From assembly GCA_902728285.1 (NCBI GenBank), contig CACVBU010001366.1, positions 102,971-166,970 on the forward strand: a DNA stretch of 64,000 nt, written 5' to 3'. The position numbers and the translations under genes were made by a program. Below are positions 11,770-36,166 of the stretch, in pieces. The notes under the pieces were generated by a model. That model was not told the origin of the DNA. It saw nothing but the letters and a program-made list of their open reading frames with translations, and ran no database searches. This DNA comes from Clytia hemisphaerica. Its lineage: Eukaryota > Cnidaria > Hydrozoa > Leptothecata > Clytiidae. Position 1 is the first letter of the stretch; each line of letters begins with the position of its first letter.

Positions 11770-14254
11770 TGTCCGCAGTAATGATATTATTGTTCACTCT
11801 CCTTTCCTCATTAAATGATTTTTCGAAGCATTTTTATTGCATTTCTTAATGAAAATCACTCATCCAATTCCCAAAAGAGACTTTAAACTTTTCTGTGAGA
11901 GTCAAATTCTTCCACTTAATTGCTAATTATAAGTCGTTATGACGTTTCAAGCTGCGAGAAAGATGCAAAAGACGTGTTGTGTAGAAGAAATTTAATGTTG
12001 ACACCGGAAATTTTCAAACTTCAACCTCAAAAAAACCACTTTGCCGCCACATGCCTCCAAAGGATTTTCATACCACAGTGGAGCCAAGACACTCAAGTCT
12101 TATGTATGTCAATTTCAGCTCTTCTGGGGACAGTCTTGGAAAGATATTTCCAATTGAAATTTTCGTGTCACTATATGTATTTTGTCTGAATTTCTTGTCT
12201 AATGATGTTTTTCTCACATTACATTTCACAAATGTATCAAACTTTTTTTTTGCAAATGTACGAAAAGAAAGAGCTAGAGAACCTTTTATAAACAAGTGAT
12301 ACTTTTATGGACCTACCTGGTTATGCATTTAACACATATATAATTGATATCTACATAAGCGTGACACATTTTCATTCAGAACACAAATAGTGACGATCTA
12401 TTAAAATTAGTCGTTTGTTTCTTATAAAAAAACACGTTTAGAAACCAAAATTTCATGCTCTTGAAATATTCTTTCATATTCAAGACTTCGAGAGCAAAAT
12501 AACATCTTATCAAAAAATTCAGTAATTTTAAGAACATTGATGTATGCTTATTAATAGTGATTCTTATAGATAAATATGCGTTTTTTTTACCTACTTTCAT
12601 GTAAAAAGTCAGAAAATAACCCTTTTTTTAGCCGTTTTTTAGCTGAAATTTACCCCAAAATTTTTCTTCCAAAAATCGAGGAAAGCTAATAACGAACGAA
12701 CAGACAAACGAACGAACGGACAAAGGTTAATTTATAGGACCTCCACCGGGGTAGGTCCAATAAGAATGATAAACATTTTTAAAAATCAGACATCTTCGAG
12801 CCGCCATGACAGTAGTCCTTTGCGGACAAAGCTAGAACATCAATTGTTTTCTGAAACAATGAAAATACAATGATCGCTCTCCATCGTTTTATGAGTCGTT
12901 TATCCAGTGTATAATAAATCTTTGTTATAACGTTCAATTTTTTTATACAAAGAATGATATGTTCTGATTTCTAAGAAACCTTTATCGCAATATTTCTCTC
13001 CCTAAACTTTTTACCACTTTATGGTTGGGTGTGTTCTAAAATCTAGGAAAACATTTTGCCAAGATATGCTTGTAAGATATTTGTTTTTTTCCACAAAAGA
13101 TGTGTTGAAACTTTCTAAGGTTACTAGGCAATAAGATCACATCAGTTTTCTCTTGATTATACATGTTCATGATTATACCCATGTGTGCATAGCACTACTT
13201 CGTCACATATCCTTACTTCGTCTCCTATTGTTATTTTCTCTTTTACGTCATAATATATGCATGAATAATAGCATAAATTATTTCTGATTGATCTTGAGAT
13301 TAGAGGTGGTTTTTACTTGCTTTTTTTTATTGTATTGTTCTGTATGTAACACCTTTATAGCTGTTGAAATTAAACAAAAAAATTGTTCTTTCATTCTTTC
13401 ATGTGAAGGTGTTAATAAACAAATGATACAAGAAATAGTCTATGGTTGATCTCTCTTTTTTTTAAAGGTGTTAACAAGCAAACTAATAAAGTGAATGGAT
13501 GGTCGCTTTTTTATTCCGTCTAGCAAAAAGTAATACAAAAGGTTGAAATCTCAATGTCTGAACCCTTTTTTTATCAAAAACTTTGTAAAGAACATACTGT
13601 ATACGGTTTCTAAGAAGCGGCACAAAAAAACTAATAAAATAGGAATCGAATTTGATATTATTTTTTAAATAATTTTAGATAAATTAGTTTTCACATTGAG
13701 ATCTATCTGTGGAAGTTTTAAAAATCGAAATTTTTTCAGCTTGTTTCTTTCGTATCTCTAAAAGTAATGATAAAGTCTCCTTATAACAAGTCAAATGTAG
13801 AAGAAAGAAGTTTTTTGATACATACATCAACCAGGTCACAAGTTCCGAGACACTTTCATTTTCGACAGATCACTCTATCCTATCCTGATCACGGTTGGGA
13901 TCCCTTAAAATCGGTCTTACCGGTTACCGATCGCCGTAAAAATTTTAATAATATTTTTAGGGTTAAGATTCAAAAGAAAGAACACCCTAAAGCTTTAAAA
14001 AAGATTGAATGTTTTTAAAAAATCTCAATAGAAACAGGTATATCTTATTCTGTCTCGTCGGGCGTTTCGGCCGCAAAAGTGCAATGTAGCAACTCCTCTG
14101 CACCTGAACTTTCAATATATCGTAAAATTCTTTAAACATCGAAGAAATTTTTGGACGAATAATGGAAGTGAGGAGAGCTTTTAATGAAAGATATGATTAA
14201 GTAAAATTTGATGGGGTTTTATGCGAAAAATATCTGAATGTTAAAGGAGTAAAG

Positions 14255-15010
14255 AGTTGCGACCAAGTAGTGTTTGGTGTTTTTGGTCCAAACTATGAAC
14301 ATTTCTAATGAGAAAAAAGGCGTAACGAAGTAGTACTAGGTGTTTGAGGTCCAAATTAGGAAAAATTCTTACGAGTAAAGCGGCGTGACCAAGTAGTGTT
14401 TAGTGTTTATGATCCAAATATCCAAATTAGGAATATTTTTAATGAGTAAAAAGTAGCGACCAAGTAGTGTTTGGTCCAAATTATGAATTTTTCTTATGAA
14501 GAAAAAAATGTGACCAAGTAGTGTTTATTGTTTATGATCCAAACCATGAACATTTCTAACGATTAAAAAGGCGTGACCAAAAAGTGTTTGGTGTTTTTAG
14601 TCCCAATTATGAACTTTTCTAATGAAGAAAAAAATGTGACCAAGTAGTGTTTGGTGTTTTTGTGTGAAAGTATGATCATTTCTAATGGGTAAAAAGGCGT
14701 GACCAAGTAGTGTTTGGTGTTTTTGTTCCAAGTTATCAACATTTCTAGTGAATGGAAAAACGTGACCAAGTAGTGTTTGGTCTTTTGGTGCAAACTATGA
14801 GCATTTTTAAGGATGAAAAAAATGTGATCAATTAGTGTTTGGAGTTTTCGGTCCAAATTAGGAATATTTCTTATGAGTAAAATGGCGTGACCAAGTAGTG
14901 TTTTGGTGTTTGGATGCAAGTATGATCATTTCTAATGAGTAAAAAGGCGTGACCGAGTAGTGTTTGTTAGTTAAAACTATGAACATTCTTAATGGGTAAA
15001 GAATTGACCG
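14255..15010 (+). repeat. Left satellite array, ~63 bp period
   Basis: About twelve diverged units spaced near 63 bp (for example motif positions 14698, 14761, 14824, 14886, 14950), each with a form of GTGACCAAGTAGTGTTTGG followed by a pattern like CCAAATTATGAAC and TTTCTAATGAG. Because 63 is a multiple of three, a minus-strand open frame of about 118 codons appears over four units; I do not regard it as a gene. Confidence 0.85.
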
Positions 15011-15288
15011 AGAAACGTTTTTATTTGTGCAATTTGTAAAGTTTCTTGAGTTAAAATATGTGAAATACCTACCATATACCTAAATTACATTTCTTTAACT
15101 GACCAATCAAATCACTAATATATATGTAATATTTTGAAGAGTGAGTGCACGATGAACAATCGTGATTGAATATCTAAAAAAATGTCTCGAAGAAACCATA
15201 ATACGCATGCGCAGGTGCTCTACACATTGTCAGAAAAAAACTTCTGAAGCAAATGGCTTTTTTTCGTGACGAAATAAAACAAGAAAGT

Positions 15289-15598
15289 ATGAGAAGAAAA
15301 AGCAAAATTATTATTTTTTACATTTTTATTCTGCTTTTTGGAAATGTAATCAAAACCGAGAACCGTCTTATAGAATATGGCTATAGAAGACGAAGATTAT
15401 GAATTATTCGTCAATATAATTCAAAATGATGGTCGGAATATGGTGAAAGGAAGGGACCGCACAAACCAGGACAGAAAAGTGGCACGGTTATATTTATCAG
15501 GGAATTTGGACATCGAGCTTACATATAATCCTATAAAAGAAGATGACGAAGAGATGTTGGTAAGTATTTTTTTAAACTCCGTTGTAAAATTATTTTGA
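15289..15598 (+). CDS. Two overlapping small ORFs in the unique core of the foldback element (doubtful)
   Basis: From 15289 a 37-codon ORF starts MRRKSKIIIFYIFILLFG, which looks like a signal peptide, and stops at 15402. From 15377 a second frame runs 73 codons starting MAIEDEDYELFVNI; it is acidic and meets a good donor site (GTAAGT) at 15560. This is the only non-repetitive part of the element. Either could be a first exon of a captured or element-encoded gene, or chance. I cannot match either to a family. Confidence 0.2.
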
Positions 15599-15649
15599 TA
15601 ATTATTCTGGTTTGACATTAATTAAAAGCAAAATGTTGATGTGTGGTCA

Positions 15650-17040
15650 AAAAAATGTATCCTTACTTGGTCACGATGCATTGTGTAAGAGTTCTTTAAA
15701 AAATTTGCAAAAATTTGTATTCCCAATACACGGTCACGTGATTCAAAAGTTAGATTTTACATATTAGTCAAAGAGATTTATCCTTACTTGGTCACATGAC
15801 TTGAAAATTAGATTTCGCAGATCAGGCAAAATAATTTATCCTTACTTGGTCACATGACTTGAAAGTTAGATTTTGCAGATCAGTCAAAAGAATTTATCCT
15901 TACTTGGTCACATGACTTGAAAGTTAGATTTTGCAGATCAGTCAAAAAAATTTATATCCTTACTTTGGTCACATGACTTGAAAGTTAGATTTTGCAGATC
16001 AGTCAAAAAAAATTATCCTTACTTGGTCACATGACTTGAAAGTTAGATTTTGCAGATCAGTCAAAATAATTTATCCTTACTTGGTCACATGACTTGAAAG
16101 TTAGATTTCGCAGATCAGGTAAAAAAATTATCCTTATTTGGTCACAATGCATTGCGTATGAGTTATTTAAAAATTTTGCAAAAATTCATATTCCCACTAC
16201 AAGGTCACGTGATTTAAAAGTTAAATTTTACAGATCAGTCAAAAAGATAATCCTTACTTGGTCACATGACTTGAAAGTTAGATTTTGCAGATCAGTCAAA
16301 AAGATTTATCCTTACTTGGTCACATGACTTGAAAGTTAGATTTTGCAGATCAGTCAAAAATAATTTATCCTTACTTGGTCACATGACTTGAAAGTTAGAT
16401 TTCGCAGATCAGGTAAAAAAATTATCCTTATTTGGTCACAATGCATTGCGTATGAGTTATTTAAAAATTTTGCAAAAATTTATATTCCCACTACAAGGTC
16501 ACGTGATTTAAAAGTTAAATTTTACAGATCAGTCAAAAAGATTTATCCTTACTTGGTCACATGACTTGAAAGTTAGATTTCGCAGATCAGGCAATAAAAT
16601 TTATCCTTTCTTTGTCACAATGCATTGCGTATGAGTTATTTAAAAATTTTGCAAAAATTTGTATTCCCACTAAATGGTCACGTGATTTAAAAGTTAGATT
16701 TTACAGATCAGTCAAAAAGATAATCCTTACTTGGTCACATGACTTGAAAGTTAGATTTTTCAGATCAGTCAAAAAGAATTATCCTTACTTGGTCACATGA
16801 CTTGAAAGTTAGATTTCGCAGATCAGGTAAAAAAAATTATCCTTATTTGGTCACAATGCATTGCGTATGAGTTATTTAAAAATTTTGCAAAAATTTATAT
16901 TCCCACTACAAGGTCACGTGATTTAAAAGTTAAATTTTACAGATCAGTCAAAAAGATAATCCTTACTTTTTCACATGACTTGAAAGTTAGATTTTGCAGA
17001 TCAGGCATAAAAATTTATCCTTACTTGGTCACATGGTCAA
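15650..17040 (-). repeat. Right satellite array, ~59 bp units plus ~120 bp variant units
   Basis: Units read CCTTACTTGGTCACATGACT, then a GAAAGTTAGATTTTGCAGATCAG core and AAAA spacer. At intervals a longer variant is inserted with GGTCACAATGCATTGCGTATG and GGTCACGTGATTTAAAAG. The regular interspersion of two unit types indicates higher-order repeat growth by unequal exchange. It is inverted relative to the left array. Confidence 0.85.
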
Positions 17041-17594
17041 AATATGTTTTTTATTTACCTCTTCGCCTATCATTTTCACACCTAACGGTAATTACTTTAT
17101 GTATTCTAGAAAAATATATCTGTCAATCAATTTCCCATATTTTATTCAAAGATATCTGTCAATCAACTTATTAGTTAGCTTGCATAATAGCATATGTTAC
17201 GTCATGTTGTTTAAATGATTAACAATAATCTAGTAGAAACCATGTATATTTAGCTGTTTAATTTTTAAGCATACATTATGACGTAGAAAAGAAAATAACA
17301 ATAGGAGACGAAGTAAGGATATGTGACGAAGTAGTGCTATGCACACCCATGTCTCTTAAAAGACGTGTTCTGTGAAGCTTTATATGATCTTGATTATATC
17401 CCTGTCTCGTCTGAACACCATTATTCCTAGCGGATTGATTTTCGAAGATCTTATTAGAACAGATCAAAATTTCTATCTGAAACATACTCTCAGAACACAT
17501 CGGAAAAAAAGGTTGCCTTAACCTCCCGGAGAGGTGTGCAAGAAAAACGACCGACCGGAACTTGTACGTTTTCAGGCTTTTCGAAGTGCACTGT

Positions 17595-17836
17595 AAGGGT
17601 CGGTCTCCACTTTCGCGCGACATGAGCGAAATTAGTTTGACGTTTTTGTAAGGTCATTGCTGTTCGGTTGAAAAATGAAGCAATCAAAATTGACGTAAAC
17701 AGATAAAAAAGTAGAGCTTCCTTCAACTTTTTTTTTGTTCGCGCGAAACTTTCTTGTGACGTAATCTTTTCTTCAGGCAAAAAAGGTTGAGAAAAAAACT
17801 GTCACCCATTTCGCGTGAAAGTGGATACCAGCCTTA
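17595..17836. mobile_element. MITE, GGTCTCCACTTTCGCGCGA termini, copy 1
   Basis: The left end GGTCGGTCTCCACTTTCGCG is mirrored by CGCGTGAAAGTGGATACCAG. A close second copy is at 42212-42460 with the same interior (TTTTTTTTGTTCGC, then TGACGTAATCTTTT). TTAA-like bases at the edges may be the target. Confidence 0.8.
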
Positions 17837-17999
17837 AGGGCCGAATTGAAAGAGAGTACACTCTTCTTAAGGGGCCCTAAGGGTGTAAAAAGTGAAAAAA
17901 TTGAAGGTTGTTAGGCAAGATTTAAATTTTTGCCCCCGCAACGAGCGTAGCGAGTGAGGAGGCCTTCATAGCTTCACGCAAGGATATTGGACAGGAATC

Positions 18000-19420
18000 T
18001 CGAATCTTTGCGCGCGCGTTTGTTCGTATTGTATGTTCCGGCCAATTAAGTGTTCCGCAAAAATATGGCGGTAAATTATACAGCGGTAAATGTTATACAC
18101 ATTTTCATATTACGTTATATGCTATTACCATTATTATATATTGCATTTCATTAGTTTTGATTTAGGATTGAAAAGCTGAAGCGAGTGTTATAAATGCAAA
18201 TTATAGAAAAAGTATATAATTACACCATAACAAGGATTACAATATTACTTTTGCAAATCAAAACAAACAAAATGGCAGACTGGTTTATGATGATGAGCTG
18301 ATTCGATTCATTGAATGGAAAAAGTGTTTTGTATGTCTAATTTTGTTTCTTGTCTTTAAAACTGAATAAATACTGTAATTTAGTCAGAAGTTCATTTCAG
18401 CAATGATTTCATTTTCAATTCTTTTTCGGGAATCTTTAAAGAAATTTGCTCAAGTTTTCAAATGTACATTTTTGTTGATATTTTTGTTCAAACTTATCAA
18501 AACTGTAATTTATATTGTCTGTTATTTTATTAATAACTACCTTTATTGTTTATAGAGCTTCTTAACTTTAAAGACCATTATATGGTCGTAACTCGGGAAT
18601 ATCTTTCTTAACTCGGTAAAACAAGATACCGGCAAAGTACAAAAAAGTAGAATGTAGCATATGAATATCCAAAATTGAATGTGAATCGATGTAAACAAAC
18701 TTTTTTTTTTTGGTCTTCAAAATAGATTTACCTCACTTAGAGTGTTTTCACTGTTTGTTCAGTGTGGTAAATCTATTTGGAAAACCTGAAAAAAGTTTGA
18801 TAGGCGCATACATTCAACTTTTTCAGTTGTGATAGCCTACGTAATAACTTGCGCTCCAGTAGTTTGGTGAATAAGCTCCAATTCTGGCTTTCCAAGTTAG
18901 GAGGGACCTTCCCGAAGGCATTTAACGGTGGTTAGACTAGGCACACAGACAGTCATACAGAAACACCATAAAGTGAAAGTATATAGCTTTAAACTCAAAA
19001 AGTCTAGCTTCCTGAAGGCACGTCTCTTCATTGTCTGCGCTGCGATCATCTTAATGGATTCAATCAGCTTTTAGTTTGGAGAAAAGATTGCATCATGAAA
19101 AAGTACTATGCACTTTAAAAGAAATTAGGCGCATTTCAACTTTTCTCGACTGTACGTCTGAATGGACCACAATGGCATATCTTTATTTTTCTTTTGACCA
19201 ACAACATAAAAGATTTTGCTTGAGAAGTACAATCAAAGCGTAGGCGAGTGGAGTCCGGGCCTTAGCTAGGATTGGTTTCTATTTCGCCCTATTTAAGATG
19301 GCGCAGAACTTTTTGATAAATTTTATCCGCAGTATCCTCTTGACTATTTTTTATTAGGCAAAGTAGCAATAGAGAATCAATCAATCAATCAATCAGTAAT
19401 TAAATCAATCAATAATCAAA
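18000..19420. other. Intergenic, no gene seen
   Basis: AT-rich sequence with one short inverted pair (AATAGATTTACC near 18720 and GGTAAATCTATT near 18765) and a TCAA microsatellite near 19376-19400. Nothing coding recognised. Confidence 0.45.
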
Positions 19421-19423
19421 TCA

Positions 19424-19714
19424 ATTACATGTTTTTTTTTTTATAAGCATACAAAAATCCGAAAACAGGCTCAGAGATGCTTAAGTCAAAAGCTTAATAA
19501 CGCTGAAAAATGCTTGAGGGGATGCTTAAATCTAAAGCATAAATTTAGGGAAATACTGAAAATCCATAAAATTCCAGCCAAAACAAGCCAAAATCAGGAA
19601 AAAAACATTTTTCGTAGGCTCGAGGTAATGCTTGCCATATGCTTCATTTTTCCCCATATCTGAGCCTAGATATGCTTATAAGTGCAATGCTTATAAAAAA
19701 AAAAAACATGTAAT
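19424..19714. mobile_element. MITE with poly(T)/poly(A) subtermini
   Basis: ATTACATGTTTTTTTTTTAT then AAGCAT at the left is mirrored by ATGCTTATAAAAAAAAAAAA and CATGTAAT at the right. The interior repeats ATGCTTA-type words in both orientations. Confidence 0.75.
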
Positions 19715-19876
19715 TATTCCTGATTATTTTTTATGTTTCAATCTTTAAAGCATTAAAAGCTTTATCTCGTCAACCTGTTCCGACAAGCTCGTTTCTTGAA
19801 CCCGTCTTACATTTAAAATCTATTCCATGTAAATTGGAAGTTTGTTTTGCTACCATGTACAAACCACTCTCAAGGA

Positions 19877-20140
19877 AGATACTCTCGGGTATCTAATAAA
19901 CGTACATGTACGTTTATTAATTTTAACAAAAATTTTCCTCAATTTCAAGTGCCTACTTTTGTTTCTAATGATAAATATCCATCTTTGACTTTTGAGGTTT
20001 GTTCTACTCGTCAAAAGAAAGCAAATTACCCAATATTTACCCCCTAACCTCATTAAAAAGATCCTTCAATTAGGTTTGCATGCCTCCATTTTCGACCCTC
20101 GTTTATTCGCTACTGTACGTTTATTAGGTACTCGAGTAGT
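19877..20140. mobile_element. MITE with internal AATAAACGTACATGTACGTT palindrome
   Basis: The left GATACTCTCGGGTATCTAAT and AAACGTAC is mirrored by GTACGTTTATTAGGTACTCG. A perfect palindrome around ACGTACATGTACGT sits at the left end. Confidence 0.65.
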
Positions 20141-20885
20141 CTAATTACTCTGATATGGTTTCCACATGATAGCAAAAATGAATGCCAATTTAAGTGGAAT
20201 AAACTTTAGCTTGCAAACATAAAGAGTCATTTCTTTTTAATTAGATTTTTTCATGTCTTCGTCGAAACCTTAATAACTAGGCCATCGTTTTTATTTATTT
20301 AGATGGAGTGTTATTGTTATTATTTTCAGGAAAAAAGAAAATCTTTTATTTCTTCGTTTAACCAAACGTGTAGTTACTTACTATTTTTTTGTCCCCATGC
20401 ATTTCTTATAATCTTGCAATTGACATTGTTATGATTATACAATTTATTATAGAATTCTTTAAATATTATATTGCTGCGGTGGCATGTTAGTGTAAGCTAT
20501 GTACTAGTTTTAGCCTAGATATAGACAAGAATTTTCAAGAAAATTCACCGTCCGGGCTAGGCTGCTTGCATCCACTAACGGATTCGTGCTCCTTATACTA
20601 CCTGTGGTTTTGTAGAGGTCTGCGATTCAGACTACGTCCGGGCGGGTTCAAAGCCCAAAAATTTAAGACGCCAGAATTTCTCATAAAAAGTGTTCTGTGT
20701 TAAATTTTAAGTCAAGAGTAACAGTGGAAATATTGTTTTTTTTTTCACAATCGAAGTTCATACTTTGTAAAGAATGTAAACTGAATTTATTAAAGTATTG
20801 ATAAGGAAAGTTTGAATAACAGAGTAATCAAAATGTTAACTTGGAAATATGAAATATAAAATAAATTGTAAACTACACAAAGATT

Positions 20886-21219
20886 GTGGGGGAGGGGGGG
20901 TGTACGGTATTTAGGAATTGTGGAAATCGACCCTTTTTTCTTCGGAATTTCTGAAATCGGGCAAAATTACTTCGGTATCTCGGAATTCTGAAATTGTTTC
21001 GGTATCGGATATCCATAAATTTTTGCTTCAAAATTTCGGTATGATAAAGTTTTTATCCCCCTTTTTCGGAATTCATACATGAAAAATCAAATTTGATGAA
21101 AAATTAGTCGGAACGAGAAAAAATACCCAAACAGATCGGTATCGGTATCGGAATTGCAAGTATTTTTATACGGAATTTCGGAAATTTTTGAAAAATTATT
21201 CGGTATTCCCCCCCCCCCC
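20886..21219. mobile_element. Poly(G)/poly(C)-capped repeat, copy 1
   Basis: Begins GTGGGGGAGGGGGGGTGTAC, ends TTCGGTATTCCCCCCCCCCC, with an interior dominated by TCGGAATTTC / GAAATTCCGA words. An inverted copy lies at 50891-51230, in intron 1 of gene B. Confidence 0.75.
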
Positions 21220-22081
21220 AAAAGATTGGCTGATCAACACCTGGCTATGAATGTAGAAAATAATTGTACAAAAACCTGAATTAAAAAAAACAACATTCAA
21301 TCATTTAAAAGAAATACAAAATTATTGAAACTGAACCATGCCCATTTTTCTTTCATTCACAAGAGCCTGTCGTATACGAAATCTTGGAAAGTTGTAAGTA
21401 GCCAGAATTACTTTTCCATGATCGAATTCTCCTCAAGTAAACCTAAATATATAAGACACATAACATAAGAACAAACTATAAAAACATGGCTTCAATAGCT
21501 AAAATATCAAAAACAAGTTTAGATTTTTTAGAAAAATGGACAAAGATACTCACAAAAATATGGATATAAGAACATGTTAAGAACATTTTTAAGATTAAAA
21601 CTCCAAAAGTGAAGAAATCCAAAGGCTTCAAAATTTCTTCAAAAGTTCTTTAAAAAAAAAACGTGTACTCAAAGATAGATTATTAAACTCTGTCTAGGTA
21701 AAGGTCCAAGGAATTCAATTCATTGTTAATAAACATTATCATTGATTCAGCTTTTGGAGTCTGAAAATAGTTGGGTCTCCAATTCTCGTGTCGTATCACC
21801 TTTCCCTCTCTGGACCCACGGCCCAGTCGGTCCATAATAATGGCTATACTTCAAACGAGGATCACGAGAACCAGGCCTTCATAAGAGCTCGATTATCTAT
21901 CGTTGGAAAGAGCAGGAAATTTTGAGAAAGCATGCACGAGACGTTTTGAAAAATCTTGATTATTTTTCAAAAAGTGCATTTCTTTTGTCAGAAAAGGGTT
22001 GAGTGTATTTTCCAACGTTGTTGTGTTTATGTTTACACAGAACTCTTAGATTTTAGCCAAATTTAAACCAATAAAAAAACT

Positions 22082-22087
22082 TTTATT
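22082..22087 (-). terminator. Polyadenylation signal of gene A
   Basis: AATAAA on the minus strand lies six bases after the gene A stop codon. This implies a very short 3' UTR and supports exon 15 as the last exon. Confidence 0.55.
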
Positions 22088-22093
22088 AGATTT

Positions 22094-34079
<11,986 letters not shown>

Positions 34080-34204
34080 CGTGAGTTATTCGTTAACTTA
34101 ACGTTAACTCGATCAAATTGTGTTCTTTGGACGGTCAACGTCTTCAATGAACTCAATTCACTGAGATTCTCAAATAAATGTGAATGTGGCAGAGAAAAAC
34201 ATGA

Positions 34205-34211
34205 TTTTATA
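34205..34211 (-). promoter_or_regulatory. Possible TATA box of gene A
   Basis: TATAAAA on the minus strand, about 126 bases upstream of the first ATG of gene A. Spacing fits a core promoter with a short 5' UTR, but the region is AT-rich and chance matches are easy. Confidence 0.35.
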
Positions 34212-36089
34212 GAAAAAAATAAACTTCCTTTTTTTTTGCGTAGAGGTAGATTTGTACCCTTTTTAATTATTGCTAACAATAAGAGTTTAATTAACTTTTA
34301 TTTCTATAACATACGTGCCCGAAATTAAATGAGATTGACATCACATTGTCAGCAATTTTTCCTCTGCCTTTAATTAGCCTTGATAATATTTTTAATAGGA
34401 TAAATCATTTAGATTACATCTCATCTTTATATTTTTTAAACTAAAAAGGCATTCAATTTTTAGGATTAAAGCCCCCATTAAAATCAGTGGGAGAACATTA
34501 ATCAGTGTATGATGTGCTTTCGACTCCTACTTGATTTCAATATTTTTCGTGTGTTAACAATGAAAAACAATCATATAGTACCCAATACAAAACACTCAAT
34601 AAAAGATGAGCTTAAGTTAATCTCCAAGCAGATCCTGACAACCCTGTCCATGGTCATGACTCAGTAAGGGGATCTGTTGTGGTTGGCAGACCACATTTGA
34701 TATGAACATGATCTTTTGAGCATGGCGAGACTGTTCATCTAACGTTTCCAGCCCATCTAAAAGAACGACAAATAACTATTAAAAAGCGACAAAAAGAACG
34801 ACAAACCCTAACCGTAACCCAAACTATCAAAGAACGGCATATTTTTCTATTTATTCAAAATCTGACGATGGATTACACTTTTAATCAAGTGTTTGTGTGA
34901 AAGCCAATAAATGGGTAACGTGCTTCAGATGAAAACGAACAGAATGTATTCACACTGAAAGGTTCAAGCTAAGACAAAAATAAAAAAATGTAGTGTTTCC
35001 AGAAACCGGCCAAGTGAAAAAACTTTTCTGACCTTCACGCAGACTTCTCATCTATATGGCTCATCATAAAGAAAATCAAGTTGACCGTTCGAGCTATTAA
35101 ACGTCGTTTGGTTTGATATTCCCGCTTGCAGATCAAGTTTTGTTCGTTAGTAATTGATACATTTCTTTAAAGTTCTATTTCAATGATCTTATGTTATCTA
35201 AAATAGCCAAAATCCCTCAAAATTCACTGTAAGGGTGTAATTTTGAAAGAATGCACTACAAAGGTATTCTTTTAGCTGGATACAATGTAAGGGTGTGTTT
35301 TGGGCTGAATTGCAAGTCTGACAGTAAAAATCTGATATATTTTTATAGTTTTGAAACACACCCATTTTGATTTCTTTTAAACATTGTGTTGACATCTCAG
35401 GCTCATTTTCAGGTTGCTTTAGGAAAATAAAATATGAAATCATTTACTATAAGGGTCGCAAACGCTCGGTAAAATGCACTGTAATGATCCGATTTTGAAA
35501 GCCAATCTTTTGGCGGCACATGCCATCGTTTAGAAATTGAGTGCCCTCCCCACGGGGAAATGCACAATTAACTATAAAGATGAATGATTACAGTTACTAA
35601 TTTGTTCGAATTAAAAATTTTTTGAGTTATGGAGTAAGGTTTATAAGGGGGGAGAGTTTGTAGGGGTTCGAAATATCATTTTCCCGTCAAAGTTTTTGCT
35701 GAATCCCGGATCCCGAAAATTGAAAAAATAATAACACAGTCACACCGGCTTGAACAGGCCAAAAATGTACCTAAATACCGTCACCGTTTGATTTTGAAAT
35801 ACCGTTTTCCCGTCCCTTTTTTCGTCAAATCCCATAATACCGTACTAAAAAACGGCCAATCCCGTCACACCGTAAAAGTACAACAGGGGGGTATTGTTAA
35901 CTGGAGGGACGAGAAAGCTTGTTCGAGTTAAGGAGACAGAGGAGTTTTAGAGGTTTGAATTATAAGAGACTCCACTGTATTAATTAACAAAATTCTTTAC
36001 CCACGCTCCTAATTAGATTACTCATTACGTAAGGTAAATGCTTACCGTGTGCAAAAGATTATTTCAACCTCTCATTAATTGCGATTTGA
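34212..36089. other. Intergenic upstream of gene A, no gene seen
   Basis: AT-rich; a repeated CACTGTAAGGGTGTAATTTTG / ACAATGTAAGGGTGTG motif occurs near 35220-35300 and CCCGT-rich words near 35680-35880. No exon-like segment recognised. Confidence 0.45.
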
Positions 36090-36166
36090 CCCAGCTGGCA
36101 ACACAACGTTGTTTTGACGTTTATCTAACGTTCACAACGTCCATATAACGTTGTGTGCCAGCTGGG
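36090..36166. mobile_element. AACGTT palindromic MITE, best copy
   Basis: 77 bp: CCCAGCTGGCAACACAACGTT to its mirror AACGTTGTGTGCCAGCTGGG. Its stem is close to perfect, with a core of ACGTTCACAACGTCC. Confidence 0.8.

Larger units (their letters stand above)
13185..17344. mobile_element. 4.16 kb foldback-like DNA transposon with inverted satellite arrays
   Basis: 76 bp terminal inverted repeats at 13185-13260 and 17269-17344 start GTGCATAGCACTACTTCGTC and match with about four differences. They are flanked by the 8 bp direct repeat ACCCATGT (13177-13184 and 17345-17352). Inside lie two tandem arrays in opposite orientation: 14255-15010 with GTGACCAAGTAGTG and 15650-17040 with the complement of GTGACCAAGTAAGG. 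The terminal repeats contain both related motifs, GTGACGAAGTAGTGC and GACGAAGTAAGG. No transposase is recognisable, so it is probably non-autonomous. An 8 bp duplication fits hAT- or P-type elements; the superfamily is not certain. Confidence 0.85.

Noticed and set aside
13767-14018. 83-codon basic ORF near the left end of the foldback element
   Set aside because: Ends before the left array, no recognisable motif and no clear splice context; kept only as a possible remnant of a lost coding region.
14563-14919. 118-codon minus-strand ORF with repeated TKHYLVT
   Set aside because: Arises because the satellite unit is 63 bp (21 codons); other units in the array do not keep the frame.
16094-17174. 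Plus-strand ORFs of 60-77 codons with repeated KVRFxRSxKK
   Set aside because: By-products of the ~59 bp satellite array of the foldback element; no conservation of frame between units.
13185-17344. CRISPR-like spaced repeats in the satellite arrays
   Set aside because: Units are adjacent diverged copies without unique spacers, in an animal genome and inside a transposon.
20560-20690. Possible tRNA-like region with GCGGGTTCAAAGCCC
   Set aside because: A B-box-like match exists but no convincing A box or cloverleaf; weaker than the 44048 and 46040 cases.
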